Notes: generated by a model not told the origin, from the sequence alone. DNA of 64,000 nucleotides from Sphingopyxis terrae subsp. terrae NBRC 15098 (GCF_001598815.1 NZ_BCZQ01000003.1:496001-560000); one strand, 5' to 3'. Positions 1 to 9,720 are shown, counted from the stretch's first letter. Made by a program: numbers and translations.

Positions 1-1
1 C

Positions 2-127
2 GCGATCGCAACCCAGCTTCAACTCAACGCGACCCCCACTTGGGTCGTCGGGGACCAGCTTTTCCAGGGGCAGGTCGGCTATGACGCGCTGAAGCGCGCC
101 ATCGCCAAGGCCCGGTCCAAGAGCTGA
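2..127 (+). CDS. DsbA-family thioredoxin-like protein, C-terminal end (partial)
   Basis: Only the last 41 codons lie in the window; the gene starts upstream. The residues read TPTWVVGDQLFQGQVGYDAL followed by a basic tail and TGA. The TPT motif carries the cis-proline loop of thioredoxin folds, and the following V-G-D/E-Q-x-F-x-G-x-x-G-Y pattern is typical of the C-terminal half of periplasmic DsbA/Com1-like disulfide oxidoreductases. The CxxC active site would lie outside the window and cannot be checked. The next gene starts 2 bases after this stop, so the two are probably co-transcribed. Confidence 0.75.
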   Translation, partial: AIATQLQLNATPTWVVGDQLFQGQVGYDALKRAIAKARSKS

Positions 128-129
128 GC

Positions 130-1728
130 ATGACGTCCGATCGCGTTCAGGCGACGATCGAACGGGCGATCCGCAACCCGGAGCTGATGACGGCCGCGCT
201 CGCGCTCGCCGAGGGGCGACTGCACGACGCAGAGCCGGCACTGAAGGCGCATCTCAAGCAAGACCCCTTCGACGTGACGGCGATTCGCATGCTTGCCGAA
301 CTGGCGGCGCGTATCGAACGCTATCGCGACGCCGAAGCGCTGCTGCGCCGCGCGATCGAACTGGCGCCCGAATTTCTCGCCGCACGGTCGAACCTTGCAA
401 CGATCCTCCACCGTCAGGGCCGTTCGGCCGAGGCGGTCGAGGAACTTGAAAAGCTGCAGCAGGTCGATCCCGACAATCTGATGAACGCCAACCTGAAGGC
501 CGCTGCGCTCGGACGCGTCGGCGAGTTCGACGAGGCGCTCGCACTCTACGAGCGGGTATTGCAAGGCATCGATCGCCAGCCGCGCATCTGGATGTCCTAC
601 GGTCATATGCTCAAGACGGTCGGGCGACAGGAGGACGCGATCGCCGCCTATCGCCGGGCGCTGGCGCTCAACCCCGCGCTCGGCGAGGTGTGGTGGAGCC
701 TCGCCAACCTCAAGACCTTCCGCTTTTCGGACGCTGATCTGGATGCGATGCAGGCGCCGCTCGGCCGTGACGATCTGGCGGTCGAGGATCGTTTCCACCT
801 CCATTTCGCGCTCGGCAAGGCGGAGGAGGACCGGCAGCGCCCGGCCGAGGCCTTTGCCCATTACGCGCGCGGCAATGGCTTGCGCCGGACCTTGCTCGAC
901 TATGACGCCGATCAGACGCGCGCTGCGGTCGACCATGCCAAGGCGCTCTATACGCCAGATTTCTTTGCTTCGCGGTCCGATCATGGCGCCGATGCGCCCG
1001 ATCCCATTTTCATCGTCGGCATGCCGCGCGCGGGATCGACGCTGATCGAACAGATATTGTCGAGCCACTCGATGATCGAGGGGACCATGGAACTGCCCGA
1101 CATCCCCAGGCTCTTCGCCACGGCACGCGGGATGGGCGGAATCGCGAAACTGTCGGCGGAACAGGCCCGCGACCTTGGCGAAACCTATCTTCACCAGACG
1201 GAGATCCAGCGCAAGAGCGGCAAGCCCTTCTATATCGACAAGTTGCCGAACAACTGGCTGCATGTCGGCTTCATCCGGTTGATCCTGCCCAATGCGAAGA
1301 TCATCGACGCGCGGCGGCATCCGCTCGATTGCTGCTTTTCCAATTTCAAACAGCATTTTGCGCGCGGCCAGGCGTTCAGCTACGATCTTGCCGACATGGG
1401 GCGCTATTATGCCGATTATGTCGATCTGATGGACCATTTCGACGGCGTTCTGCCCGGCCATGTTCACCGCGTCTTTCATGAAGATGTGCTCGCCGATCTC
1501 GAAGCCGAAGTGCGCTCGATGCTCGGCTGGCTCGGCGTGCCGTTCGAACAGGCCTGCCTCGAATTTCACAAAAGCGACCGCGCGGTTCGCACCGCGAGTT
1601 CGGAACAGGTACGGCGGCCGATCAACCGCGATGGCGTCGGCCAGTGGCGTGCGATGGAGCCGTGGCTCGATCCCCTGAAAACTGCGCTCGGCCCGGCGCT
1701 CGACGCCTATCCCGCGCGCGGCGCATGA
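130..1728 (+). CDS. TPR-repeat sulfotransferase family protein
   Basis: A 532-residue protein in two parts. Residues about 1-250 are helical tetratricopeptide repeats, visible as repeated A-x-x-L/A-Y-x-x-A-L-x-x-x-P units. Residues about 290-520 form a sulfotransferase domain: PIFIVGMPRAGSTLIEQIL is the PAPS 5'-phosphosulfate loop, and DARRHPLDCCFSNFKQHF matches the 3'-phosphate-binding R-x-P-x-D/x-C-x-S region. The family is common in sphingomonads and transfers sulfate from PAPS to an unknown acceptor, perhaps a peptide or glycan presented by the TPR. There is no signal peptide, so a cytoplasmic location is likely. It follows the DsbA-like gene by 2 bases and precedes a TonB receptor. The acceptor is unknown. 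Confidence 0.88.
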   Translation: MTSDRVQATIERAIRNPELMTAALALAEGRLHDAEPALKAHLKQDPFDVTAIRMLAELAARIERYRDAEALLRRAIELAPEFLAARSNLATILHRQGRSAEAVEELEKLQQVDPDNLMNANLKAAALGRVGEFDEALALYERVLQGIDRQPRIWMSYGHMLKTVGRQEDAIAAYRRALALNPALGEVWWSLANLKTFRFSDADLDAMQAPLGRDDLAVEDRFHLHFALGKAEEDRQRPAEAFAHYARGNGLRRTLLDYDADQTRAAVDHAKALYTPDFFASRSDHGADAPDPIFIVGMPRAGSTLIEQILSSHSMIEGTMELPDIPRLFATARGMGGIAKLSAEQARDLGETYLHQTEIQRKSGKPFYIDKLPNNWLHVGFIRLILPNAKIIDARRHPLDCCFSNFKQHFARGQAFSYDLADMGRYYADYVDLMDHFDGVLPGHVHRVFHEDVLADLEAEVRSMLGWLGVPFEQACLEFHKSDRAVRTASSEQVRRPINRDGVGQWRAMEPWLDPLKTALGPALDAYPARGA

Positions 1729-1873
1729 TTGTTGCAATTTTGTCATAGTGACCGGGAATCTGCGTTCTTTGGGGGTGCTGCACGCGCGTCTCGATTGACG
1801 ATCGAAAGAAAGCTGGCACACCTCTTCGCTTGCGCTGCAACATATGGCGCAGCGCAGAAAAGGGGGGTCTTGC

Positions 1874-4396
1874 ATGCGAGTCCATTTTTCGCACCGGGCG
1901 TTGCTTCTGGCATCGCTGTCCACGGCAGTCATGACATCGGGAACCGCGTTCGCCCAGGAGGGGCCGGGCGCGGCGAATAGCGACGAGATCGTCGTCACAG
2001 CGCAGAAGCGCGAGGAAAATCTTCAGGACGTTCCGATCAGCATCCAGGCGCTCGGCACGCGCAAGCTCGATCAGCTCAACGTCGCCAACTTCCAGGATTT
2101 TTCGAAACTTCTGCCCAGTGTGGCCTTCCAGTCGAGCCAGCCTGGCGTCACCACCGTCTATATGCGCGGCGTGGCGAGCGGCGGCGACGGCAACCACTCG
2201 GGGTCGCTTCCCAGCGTCGGCGTCTATCTCGACGAACAGCCGGTCACGACGATCGGCGGCACGCTCGACGTTCATATCTATGACATCGCGCGCATCGAAT
2301 CGCTCGCCGGACCGCAGGGCACGCTGTACGGCGCCTCGTCGCAGGCGGGGACAATCCGCATCATCACCAACAAGCCCGACACCGCCGGCTTCGAAGGCCG
2401 CGTCGACGGCGAACTCAACAGCGTCAAGCATGGCGGCATGGGCGGCCGACTCGAAGGCATGATCAACGCACCGCTCAGCGAGATGGCGGCAGTGCGCCTC
2501 GTCGGCTGGTATCAGAAGGATGCCGGCTATATCGACAATGTGCCGGGAACGCGCAGCTTCCTCGGCGCTCCGATATTGGACGAAGGCAACAACCTGGTTG
2601 GCAACCAGCCGGGCATAACGGTCAACAACAATGCCTTCGAAAAAAAGAATTTCAATGACGCCGAAATCTATGGTGGCCGCGCCGCGCTGAAGGTCGATCT
2701 CGACGAAAACTGGACGGTCACGCCGACGCTGCTCTACCAACATCAAAAGAGCAACGGCACCTTCGCCCAGGATCCGCGCGTCGGCGATTTGCAGGTGCAG
2801 CGCTTCTACCCGGACATGCGTACCGACAAGTTCATTCAGGCGGCGCTGACGATCGAAGGCAAGCTCGGCAATTTCGATGTCACCTATGCGGGCGCCTATC
2901 TCGACCGCAAGGCGTATCAGATCAACGATTATACCGACTATGCTGAAGCCTATGACCAGTTGTACGCAAACTACACCTATGAAGGTGAGTTTCAGTGCAG
3001 CGGCCTGGCAGGTTGCTTTTTCTTCGAGGACAACGCCGGCAACACGATCGACCCGCGGCAATATATCATCGGCACCGACCATTTCCGCAAGCTCAGCCAG
3101 GAACTGCGCATCGCTTCGCCGCAGGAAGAACGGTTCCGCGTCGTCGCCGGCCTGTTCTATCAGCGGCAGAGCAACCAGATTCATCAGGACTATCGCGTCC
3201 CCGGCCTTGCCGACGACCTGTCGGTCAACGGCCTCCCCGGTACGCTGTGGTTGACCCAGCAGAAGCGCGTCGACAAGGATTATGCGATCTTCGGCGAGGC
3301 AAGCTTCGACATCACTCCGACGGTGACGCTCACCGGCGGCGGCCGTTTTTACAAATATGACAACAGCCTGATCGGCTTCTTCGGGTTCGGGCGCAATCCC
3401 GACGGCCCGCCTTATAATGGCGCGGGCAGCTCACGCACCGGGGTCGCGGGCTGCTATACGACCACGGGCGACATATTGCGCGACAATCCGGGCGGGACGC
3501 TGTTCCCTGCGGCGGTGCCGGGTGGGCCCTGCACCAACCTTGCCGATTATGTGAACGGCAAGCTGGTTCCGAAGCGGACCAAGGACGATGGCTTTACCCA
3601 CCGGTTGAACCTGACGTGGAAACCCAGCGACGATGTCATGGCCTATGCCACCTGGTCGCGCGGCTTCCGCCCGGGCGGGATCAACCGGCGTGCGACCATT
3701 CCGCCTTACGACGCCGACTTCCTGACCAATTATGAAATCGGGATCAAAACGACGTTGGCTGGCGGGCTCGTCCGCCTCAACGCGGCGATCTATCAGCAAG
3801 ATTGGAAGCGCTTCCAATTCTCCTTCCTCGGCCTCAACAGCTTTACCGAAATCCACAACGGGCCGAATGCGCGCATCCGGGGTATCGAAGCCGACGTCAA
3901 CATCCGCCCGGTCGATGGGCTGACGATCGCGGCGGCTGCGGCCTACACCGATGCCAAGACGCGCAATAATCTGTGCGCGATCGACGACCCGACCTATCAA
4001 TGTACCGCCGATCCTGACAACAGCATCGCCGCGCCGCGGGGAACGCGACTGCCGGTGACACCGCGGTTCAACGGCAATGCGACGATCCGCTATCAATTCC
4101 CGGTCGGACCCGGCGAATTGCATCTGCAATCGGTCGTTGCGCATCGCAGTTCGGCGACCCCCGACATCCGCGTCGATGTCGCGAACGCGCTGGGCCGGAT
4201 CCGCGGTTCAACGACGGTCGACTTCGCGGTCGGTTTTGACTGGAGCAAATACAGCTTCGAATTGTTCCTCCAGAATGCCTTCGACGAGCGGGCCGAACTG
4301 TCGCGCTTCTCCAACTGCGGCCAGTGCGACAGCCGGGTGCAGATATTGGTGAACACGCCGCAGACGATCGGCGCACGCTTGGGCGCCAAGTTCTGA
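1874..4396 (+). CDS. TonB-dependent outer-membrane receptor
   Basis: About 840 residues. The start at 1874 is chosen over an upstream in-frame ATG (1844) because a purine-rich AAAAGGGGGG lies at a usable distance and the protein then opens with a clean signal peptide (MRVHFSHRALLLASL..., cleavage after TAFA). The TonB box is DEIVVTAQKREENLQDVPIS. It is followed by a plug domain with YMRGVASGG and GPQGTLYGASSQAGTIRIIT, then a 22-strand barrel ending with GARLGAKF (terminal F). The subfamily resembles the many sphingomonad receptors for aromatic or lipid-like substrates. The substrate is unknown. The APC permease begins 4 bases downstream, so co-expression with it is likely. Confidence 0.93.
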   Translation: MRVHFSHRALLLASLSTAVMTSGTAFAQEGPGAANSDEIVVTAQKREENLQDVPISIQALGTRKLDQLNVANFQDFSKLLPSVAFQSSQPGVTTVYMRGVASGGDGNHSGSLPSVGVYLDEQPVTTIGGTLDVHIYDIARIESLAGPQGTLYGASSQAGTIRIITNKPDTAGFEGRVDGELNSVKHGGMGGRLEGMINAPLSEMAAVRLVGWYQKDAGYIDNVPGTRSFLGAPILDEGNNLVGNQPGITVNNNAFEKKNFNDAEIYGGRAALKVDLDENWTVTPTLLYQHQKSNGTFAQDPRVGDLQVQRFYPDMRTDKFIQAALTIEGKLGNFDVTYAGAYLDRKAYQINDYTDYAEAYDQLYANYTYEGEFQCSGLAGCFFFEDNAGNTIDPRQYIIGTDHFRKLSQELRIASPQEERFRVVAGLFYQRQSNQIHQDYRVPGLADDLSVNGLPGTLWLTQQKRVDKDYAIFGEASFDITPTVTLTGGGRFYKYDNSLIGFFGFGRNPDGPPYNGAGSSRTGVAGCYTTTGDILRDNPGGTLFPAAVPGGPCTNLADYVNGKLVPKRTKDDGFTHRLNLTWKPSDDVMAYATWSRGFRPGGINRRATIPPYDADFLTNYEIGIKTTLAGGLVRLNAAIYQQDWKRFQFSFLGLNSFTEIHNGPNARIRGIEADVNIRPVDGLTIAAAAAYTDAKTRNNLCAIDDPTYQCTADPDNSIAAPRGTRLPVTPRFNGNATIRYQFPVGPGELHLQSVVAHRSSATPDIRVDVANALGRIRGSTTVDFAVGFDWSKYSFELFLQNAFDERAELSRFSNCGQCDSRVQILVNTPQTIGARLGAKF

Positions 4397-4400
4397 CCGG

Positions 4401-5747
4401 GTGACGAACCCCGCACAGCAACAGGGCGAGGCCGGGCAGAAGCTCGGTCTCGCCATGTGCGTCGCCCTCGTCATGGGCAATATGATCGGGTCGGGGGTGT
4501 TCCTCCTGCCCCGCGATCTGGCGCCGCTCGGCTGGAACGCCGTCATCGGCTGGGGCGTGACGATCACCGGCACCCTGTGCCTCGCCATCGTCTTTGCGCG
4601 GCTTGCGCGGCGATTGCCCGGCGGCAGCGCGACGTTCACCTACGCCAATGCCGCCTTCGGCCCCGGCACGGGATTCACCGTCGCCTGGAGCTACTGGATC
4701 AGTTGCTGGACGGCGAATGCGACGCTCGCCGTCGCGGCGGTCAGCAATCTTTCGATCGTCATCCCCCGGCTGGGCGACAAGGGGCCGCTGCCCGCGCTGG
4801 TCGCGATCGGCTTCCTGTGGCTGTTCACGCTCATCAACCTGTCGGGCATCCGCCGCGCGGGCGAGACGCAGATCATCACGCTGCTGTTGAAGCTCGTGCC
4901 GGTGATCGGCGCGGTGCTGGTCGCGGCTTGGCTGCTCGGCACCGGCGAAGGCCATGCTGCGGGCATGGCGCATACCCAGCCGGTCAGCCTGTCGGCAGTG
5001 AGCGGCGCGGCGACGCTGACGCTGTTCGCGCTGCTCGGCTTCGAAAGCGCCGCCGTCGTTGGCGACCGGGTGCGCGATCCCGAACGGATGATTCCGCGCG
5101 CCACGCTGATCGGCGCCGCGGCGACCGGCCTCCTCTATCTCCTGTCCTGCACCGCGGTCACCATGCTGCTGCCCGTCGAAACGCTGCAACAGTCGAACGC
5201 CGCCTATGCGACCTTTTTCGGAACGCTGGTCAGCCCGCTGGCGGGCGATATCGTCGCGGTCTTTGCCGCGATCGCCGCGCTCGGCGCGCTCAACGGATTC
5301 GTGATGCTGCAGGGCGAGATTCCGCGCGACCTCGCCCATCGCGGCCTGCTCCCTTCCCTTTTCGGGCGCGACAATCGCTTCGGGTCGCCGCAAATGGCGC
5401 AGATCGCGTCGAGCCTGCTCGCGAGCATCGTCGTCTATGCCAATTATTCGCGCGGGCTCGCCGAGCTTTTCACCTTCATGGTGCTCATCACCACCTCGAC
5501 CGCAATCATCCTCTATGTCGTCGGCAGCCTGTCGGCGCTGCGGCTGGAACAGGCGGGCAGCCTGCGCGTCTCGCCGGGCTTTGCGGCGCTGACCCTCGTC
5601 GGCTTCGGCTATAGTTGCTGGGCCTTTTACGGCGCCGGGATCGAGGCGAGCCTGTGGAGCGTCGCGATGACCGCGGCGGGGCTGCCCATCTATCTGCTCA
5701 TGCGCCGCCGCGGGGGCGCGGCCTCAGCGCCAGCGGGGCGCGAATAG
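4401..5747 (+). CDS. APC-superfamily amino acid/amine permease
   Basis: A 448-residue integral membrane protein with a GTG start. About 12 hydrophobic helices are visible. The first helix carries GNMIGSGVFLLP, the G-S/A-G-I/V-F substrate-binding motif of APC transporters, and GFESAAVVGDRVRDPERMIPRA is the typical helix 6 to loop segment. It resembles the AdiC/PotE/arginine-agmatine antiporter branch. It would import or exchange an amino acid or amine. It sits directly behind the TonB receptor, and its 3' end overlaps the opposing flavoprotein gene by 24 bases. The specific substrate cannot be read from sequence; the adjacent oxidative operon suggests a nitrogenous compound (inference). Confidence 0.9.
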   Translation: MTNPAQQQGEAGQKLGLAMCVALVMGNMIGSGVFLLPRDLAPLGWNAVIGWGVTITGTLCLAIVFARLARRLPGGSATFTYANAAFGPGTGFTVAWSYWISCWTANATLAVAAVSNLSIVIPRLGDKGPLPALVAIGFLWLFTLINLSGIRRAGETQIITLLLKLVPVIGAVLVAAWLLGTGEGHAAGMAHTQPVSLSAVSGAATLTLFALLGFESAAVVGDRVRDPERMIPRATLIGAAATGLLYLLSCTAVTMLLPVETLQQSNAAYATFFGTLVSPLAGDIVAVFAAIAALGALNGFVMLQGEIPRDLAHRGLLPSLFGRDNRFGSPQMAQIASSLLASIVVYANYSRGLAELFTFMVLITTSTAIILYVVGSLSALRLEQAGSLRVSPGFAALTLVGFGYSCWAFYGAGIEASLWSVAMTAAGLPIYLLMRRRGGAASAPAGRE

Positions 5748-7328
5748 ACCGCGGTCGCGCAGGATCACCTGCGCCGCATTATGCCCCGGCGCGCCGGTGA
5801 CGCCGCCGCCGGGATGCGTTCCCGCCCCGCACATGTAAAGCCCTTTCACCGGGCCGCGATAGCCGCCATTGCCGAGCACCGGCCGCGCCGACCAGAGCTG
5901 ATCGAGGCTCATGTTGCCGTGCATGATGTCGCCGCCGACCAGCCCGAACTTGCGTTCAAGACCCTTGGGGCTGAGGCGCGTCTGGCCGACGATGCTGGCG
6001 CGGAAGCCGGGCGCATGCTTTTCGACCGTGTCGATGATGCAATCGGCTGCGGCTTCCTCCTCATCGTCCCAGTCGCGTCCGCCCGGCAACTCGGGCGCGA
6101 ATTGCTGGCAGAAGAGGCTGGCGACATGGCAGCCTTCGGGCGCGAGGCTGTCGTCGACGGTCGAGGGGATGAGCATCTCGACGATCGGTTCCTTCGACCA
6201 GCCGTCGCGCTTCGCGTCGAGAAAGGCGCGGTCCATATAATCGAGCGTCGGCGCGAGGATGATCCCCGACTGGTGATGCTCGCCGGGTTCGGGAAGACAG
6301 GTGAATTTGGGAAGCTCCGACAGCGCGACATTCATGCGGAAGGTGCCGCTACCGGCCTTGAAACCCTTGATCCGGCGTTCGAAGTCGGCAGGCAGGTCGC
6401 CCGCGTCCATCATCCGTTCGTAGAGCAGCTTGGGTCCGACATTGGCGATCACCCGTGCCGCGGCGATCTCCTCGCCGCCGACGAGCTTGACCCCCACGGC
6501 CTTGCCGCCGTCGACGAGCACTTTGGCGACCGGGCTTTCGAGGCTGATCTCGACCCCCATGTCGCGGCAGACCTTGGCCATGATCTCGGTGATCCTGCCC
6601 ATACCGCCGACGCTGTGGCCCCACGCGCCCTTCTTGCCGTTCACCTCGCCGAAGACGTGGTGGAGGAGGACATAGGCACTGCCCGGCGTGTCAGGGCTGG
6701 CATAGTTGCCGACGACGGCATCGAAGCCGAAGGCGGCCTTGACCGCCTCGCTCTCGAACCAGCTGTCGAGCATCGTGCGCGCCGACTTGGTGAAGAGGTC
6801 GAGCACATCGCGCTGTTGTTCGAGGCTGAGCGTCGCGAAGCGCCGCCCCTGCCGCGCGCCGTCGAGCAGCGTGCGCATCCCTTCGCCGACATTGGGCGGA
6901 ACGCGCAGCGCAAGATCGCGGAGCAGCTCGGCGACATTCTCGAGCGCGTCATAATATTGCGGCAGCACCTCGGCATCGCGGGCGCTGAACTTGCGGAACT
7001 CGGCCTGCGTCCGTTCGAGCCCGCCACCGAGCTTGAGGTAGCCGCCATCCTCCTGCGGCAGGAAATTGCTGATCGGCCGTTCGATGACGCGATAGCCATG
7101 ATCGGCGAGCTTCATGTCGGCGATCACTTTCGGTTGCAGCAGGCTGACCGTATAGCTCGCAACCGAATTGCGGAAACCCGGCGCAAACTCCTCCGTCACG
7201 GCGGCGCCGCCGACGACATCGCGCGCCTCCACGATGCGGACCTTGAGCCCCGCCTTGGCAAGATAGAAGGCGCAGACAAGGCCGTTGTGGCCGGCGCCGA
7301 TGATCAGCGCGTCATAGGCTTTGGTCAT
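5724..7328 (-). CDS. phytoene-desaturase-like NAD(P)/FAD-dependent oxidoreductase
   Basis: 534 residues. The start MTKAYDALIIGAGHNGLVCA at 7328 overlaps the upstream monooxygenase stop by ATGA, fixing the start. GAGHNGLVCAFYLAKAG is a Rossmann FAD-binding motif, and the C-terminal segment LYMCGAGTHPGGGVTGAPGH is the conserved FAD-closing motif of the CrtI/PYROXD2 branch. These enzymes desaturate or oxidise hydrophobic substrates, but this branch is also common outside carotenoid pathways. No crtB or crtE is nearby, so carotenoid synthesis is not supported. It is the last gene of a three-gene oxidative operon with a Rieske oxygenase and an FAD monooxygenase. Confidence 0.87.
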   Translation of the reverse strand: MTKAYDALIIGAGHNGLVCAFYLAKAGLKVRIVEARDVVGGAAVTEEFAPGFRNSVASYTVSLLQPKVIADMKLADHGYRVIERPISNFLPQEDGGYLKLGGGLERTQAEFRKFSARDAEVLPQYYDALENVAELLRDLALRVPPNVGEGMRTLLDGARQGRRFATLSLEQQRDVLDLFTKSARTMLDSWFESEAVKAAFGFDAVVGNYASPDTPGSAYVLLHHVFGEVNGKKGAWGHSVGGMGRITEIMAKVCRDMGVEISLESPVAKVLVDGGKAVGVKLVGGEEIAAARVIANVGPKLLYERMMDAGDLPADFERRIKGFKAGSGTFRMNVALSELPKFTCLPEPGEHHQSGIILAPTLDYMDRAFLDAKRDGWSKEPIVEMLIPSTVDDSLAPEGCHVASLFCQQFAPELPGGRDWDDEEEAAADCIIDTVEKHAPGFRASIVGQTRLSPKGLERKFGLVGGDIMHGNMSLDQLWSARPVLGNGGYRGPVKGLYMCGAGTHPGGGVTGAPGHNAAQVILRDRGLFAPRWR

Positions 7329-8557
7329 GAAAAATCTTTCGCAAGGGGGGACTGGACATGCTGCCGCCCGAAACCGAGGCCGAGTATGCGGCCGGGAATG
7401 CGGCGCAGCAGCGGGATATGGTCGAGCAGGCGGATCGCGAGCGGGACATGATCGATCTCGCCGCGCAGCATCGGTTCGACGACGCGCTGGTGCGCGAAGC
7501 GCTGTAGCGCCTGCATCCTTGTCGTCGGCTTCCATCGACGATCCTGCACCTGCGCGAGCAACGGATCGGGATCGGCACCGGCGGCGAGCGGCGCCGCGAG
7601 GATATTCGCCGCGGCCACCGCATCCTGCACCGCAAGGTTGATCCCGACGCCGCCGACGGGCGACATCGCGTGCGCGGCATCGCCGATCGCGAGCAGTCCG
7701 GGCTGCCACCAGCGGGTCAGCCGATCGAGCGCGACCGACAGCAGCTTGACGTCGTCGAAGCTGGCGATCGCGTCGATTCCGGCGGCAAGGCCCGGCGCTA
7801 TCGAAACAATGGTCTCACGAAAGGCCGCAATACCGCGCGCTTCGACCGCCGCGAAGCCGCCCTTTTCGATGATCTGCGCGCACTGCCAATAATCGCCGCG
7901 CGGGATCGCGACGACCATTCCGCCCTTGTCGATCGTGCCGAGCGGGACTTCGGTCCTGTCCAGGTCCGCCGGCATCGGCACCCGGAACCATAGCACATCC
8001 ATCGGTGCGCCGAGATCGTCGAGCGGCAGCCTGGCGGCATCGCGCAGCACCGACCGGCGCCCGTCCGCTGCGATGACGAGCCGTGCGGGCAGCGTTTCGC
8101 CGCTCGCCAGCGTTACGCCGTCGACGCGGCCGGTCGGATCATGGCGCAATCCGGTTGCTTCGGTCGACATGCGCAGGTCGAAGGTGCGATATTTGCGGCC
8201 TTCGCGCGCGATGAAGTCGAGCAGATCCCATTGCGGCATCATCGCGATAAAGGGTGCGGCAACGGGCAGATGCTTGAGCGTCGCGATCGTGTAGCGGCGC
8301 CCGAGCAGGTCGAGCGTCATCGTGTCGAGCGCGGCATGCGGAAGCGCGAGCAGAGCGCCGAGCAGGCCGATGTCGTCGAACAGGTCGAGCGTCGAGGGAT
8401 GCACCGTATCGCCGCGAAAATCGCGAAAGAAGTCGGCGTGCTTTTCGAGCACGGTCACCGCCACCCCGGCGCGCACGAGCAGCAGCCCCGCGACCATCCC
8501 GGCGGGACCGCCGCCAACGATCACCACGGGCGCCGTGCCGGTCAAGCGCGGCTCCAC
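7325..8557 (-). CDS. FAD-dependent aromatic-type monooxygenase (PHBH fold)
   Basis: 410 residues. PVVIVGGGPAGMVAGLLLVR is the N-terminal GxGxxG FAD site; a D-G motif (VIAADGRRSVLRD) and LLAIGDAAHAMSPVGGVGIN are the second and third FAD motifs of class A flavoprotein monooxygenases (FAD_binding_3). Such enzymes hydroxylate aromatic rings using NAD(P)H and O2, but some act as dehalogenases or on non-aromatic lactones. The gene overlaps the Rieske gene by 16 bases at its 5' end and the CrtI-like gene by 4 at its 3' end, so translational coupling is likely. The substrate is not known. Confidence 0.88.
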   Translation of the reverse strand: MEPRLTGTAPVVIVGGGPAGMVAGLLLVRAGVAVTVLEKHADFFRDFRGDTVHPSTLDLFDDIGLLGALLALPHAALDTMTLDLLGRRYTIATLKHLPVAAPFIAMMPQWDLLDFIAREGRKYRTFDLRMSTEATGLRHDPTGRVDGVTLASGETLPARLVIAADGRRSVLRDAARLPLDDLGAPMDVLWFRVPMPADLDRTEVPLGTIDKGGMVVAIPRGDYWQCAQIIEKGGFAAVEARGIAAFRETIVSIAPGLAAGIDAIASFDDVKLLSVALDRLTRWWQPGLLAIGDAAHAMSPVGGVGINLAVQDAVAAANILAAPLAAGADPDPLLAQVQDRRWKPTTRMQALQRFAHQRVVEPMLRGEIDHVPLAIRLLDHIPLLRRIPGRILGLGFGRQHVQSPLAKDFS

Positions 8558-9708
8558 CCCGCCGCCGGCGCCTGCTCCAGTCGCGCTTCGGGGATGATCG
8601 CGCGCATCCGGGCACAGAAATGCTTGAGGCAGACTTCCTTGTCGCTGAGCGGTCCCATCTGGAAGCTTTGCGATTGCATGCCCTGCTGGACGCGGGTGAT
8701 CAGCGCGGTATCCTCGGCATTGACCTGACGATTGATGCGCCAGTTCAAATAGCGCGCGGCCTTCATCTCGCGGCGCGCATCAGGAAGCACGTAACTGATT
8801 TCGCGGATCAGGCAGCTCGTCGGGCCGGTCGGCAGCCACTGCATGAAATCGACCTGATCGGGGTAGATGTCGAAGGCGACATTGGGCCACAGCTTGAAAT
8901 AGAGCCAATGGCGCTGGTTCGCTTGCGGCAGATGCGGCACCGGCGGCAGCAGCCGCTGATAGAGCCGCTCGGACCAGTTCGCCGACGGTCGGTCGACGAG
9001 ATCACCCCACATGCGATCGACGCGATCTTCGGCTTCGACGCCATAGCTTTTGCCGAACAGCCGCGTCAGACCGGGGTGGGCAACGGGGATGTGCAGGCCG
9101 TCCGAATAATTGTCGCCGACATTCTTCCAGTTCACATCGCGCGGGCGCAACGTGACGCGCCCCAATGCACCGAGTTCTTCGAAACGATAGGGTTCGACCA
9201 TCGCTTCATAGGGCGCCATCATCGCGGCGACCGACGGGCCGCCGTCGTCCTCCAGCCGCACGAACCAGAAGCCGCGCCATTGTTCGAGGCCGACGGGAAC
9301 AAGCCCCGCCTTCCCCTTGTCGAGCGTGGGATAGCTCGCCGAATCGGGAACGCCCGAGAGTCGCCCGTCGAGTTCGTAGGTCCAGGCGTGATAGGGGCAA
9401 ACGAGCTTCTTCGCGCAGCCCGCCGCGCCGTCGACCAGCCGCGACCCGCGGTGGCGGCAGACATTGGTGAAGGCGCGCACGACCCGGTCGGCGCCGCGCA
9501 CGACGATCACGCTTTCGCCGCAATAATCGATGCTGTGCCAGTCGCCCGCTGCCGGAATGTCGCTGTCATGACAGACGACCTGCCAGCTCGGTCGGAAGAT
9601 GCGCGCCATTTCGGCGGCGTAGAAATCGGGGTCGCTATAGGTCCAGGCCGGGAGCGACCAGCCGTCGAGCGGATCGGGATGCGAATCGCGAAGGGGTGCA
9701 GTTGCCAT
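8542..9708 (-). CDS. Rieske non-haem iron oxygenase, alpha subunit
   Basis: 388 residues. The start at 9708 is preceded by AAGGAACG. The Rieske [2Fe-2S] site is CRH followed 17 residues later by CPYH (residues about 84-105). The mononuclear iron site is DNYSDGLHIPVAHPGL, giving the two histidines, with an acidic residue expected in the C-terminal domain. The architecture and length match CntA/GbcA-type single-component oxygenases acting on quaternary amines and O-demethylating enzymes. A reductase and ferredoxin are not adjacent and must come from elsewhere. The BetI-type regulator opposite makes an amine substrate attractive, but this is inference. First gene of a three-gene operon. Confidence 0.9.
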   Translation of the reverse strand: MATAPLRDSHPDPLDGWSLPAWTYSDPDFYAAEMARIFRPSWQVVCHDSDIPAAGDWHSIDYCGESVIVVRGADRVVRAFTNVCRHRGSRLVDGAAGCAKKLVCPYHAWTYELDGRLSGVPDSASYPTLDKGKAGLVPVGLEQWRGFWFVRLEDDGGPSVAAMMAPYEAMVEPYRFEELGALGRVTLRPRDVNWKNVGDNYSDGLHIPVAHPGLTRLFGKSYGVEAEDRVDRMWGDLVDRPSANWSERLYQRLLPPVPHLPQANQRHWLYFKLWPNVAFDIYPDQVDFMQWLPTGPTSCLIREISYVLPDARREMKAARYLNWRINRQVNAEDTALITRVQQGMQSQSFQMGPLSDKEVCLKHFCARMRAIIPEARLEQAPAAGWSRA

Positions 9709-9720
9709 GGCTCGTTCCTT

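Noticed and set aside
79-1998. A 639-codon open frame opposite the TPR-sulfotransferase, and many similar long antisense frames (for example 5781-7451 +, 8620-9741 +, 54657-56813 +, 61812-63992 +).
   Set aside because: Their residues are the Arg/Ala/Gly/Asp-rich type produced by high-GC codon bias, without start sites, domain motifs or neighbours in phase. The opposite strand has a recognisable gene in each case.
5724-7328. Carotenoid biosynthesis assignment for the CrtI-like gene.
   Set aside because: No phytoene synthase, lycopene cyclase or isoprenoid gene is adjacent, and the operon partners are oxygenases. The family is functionally broad.
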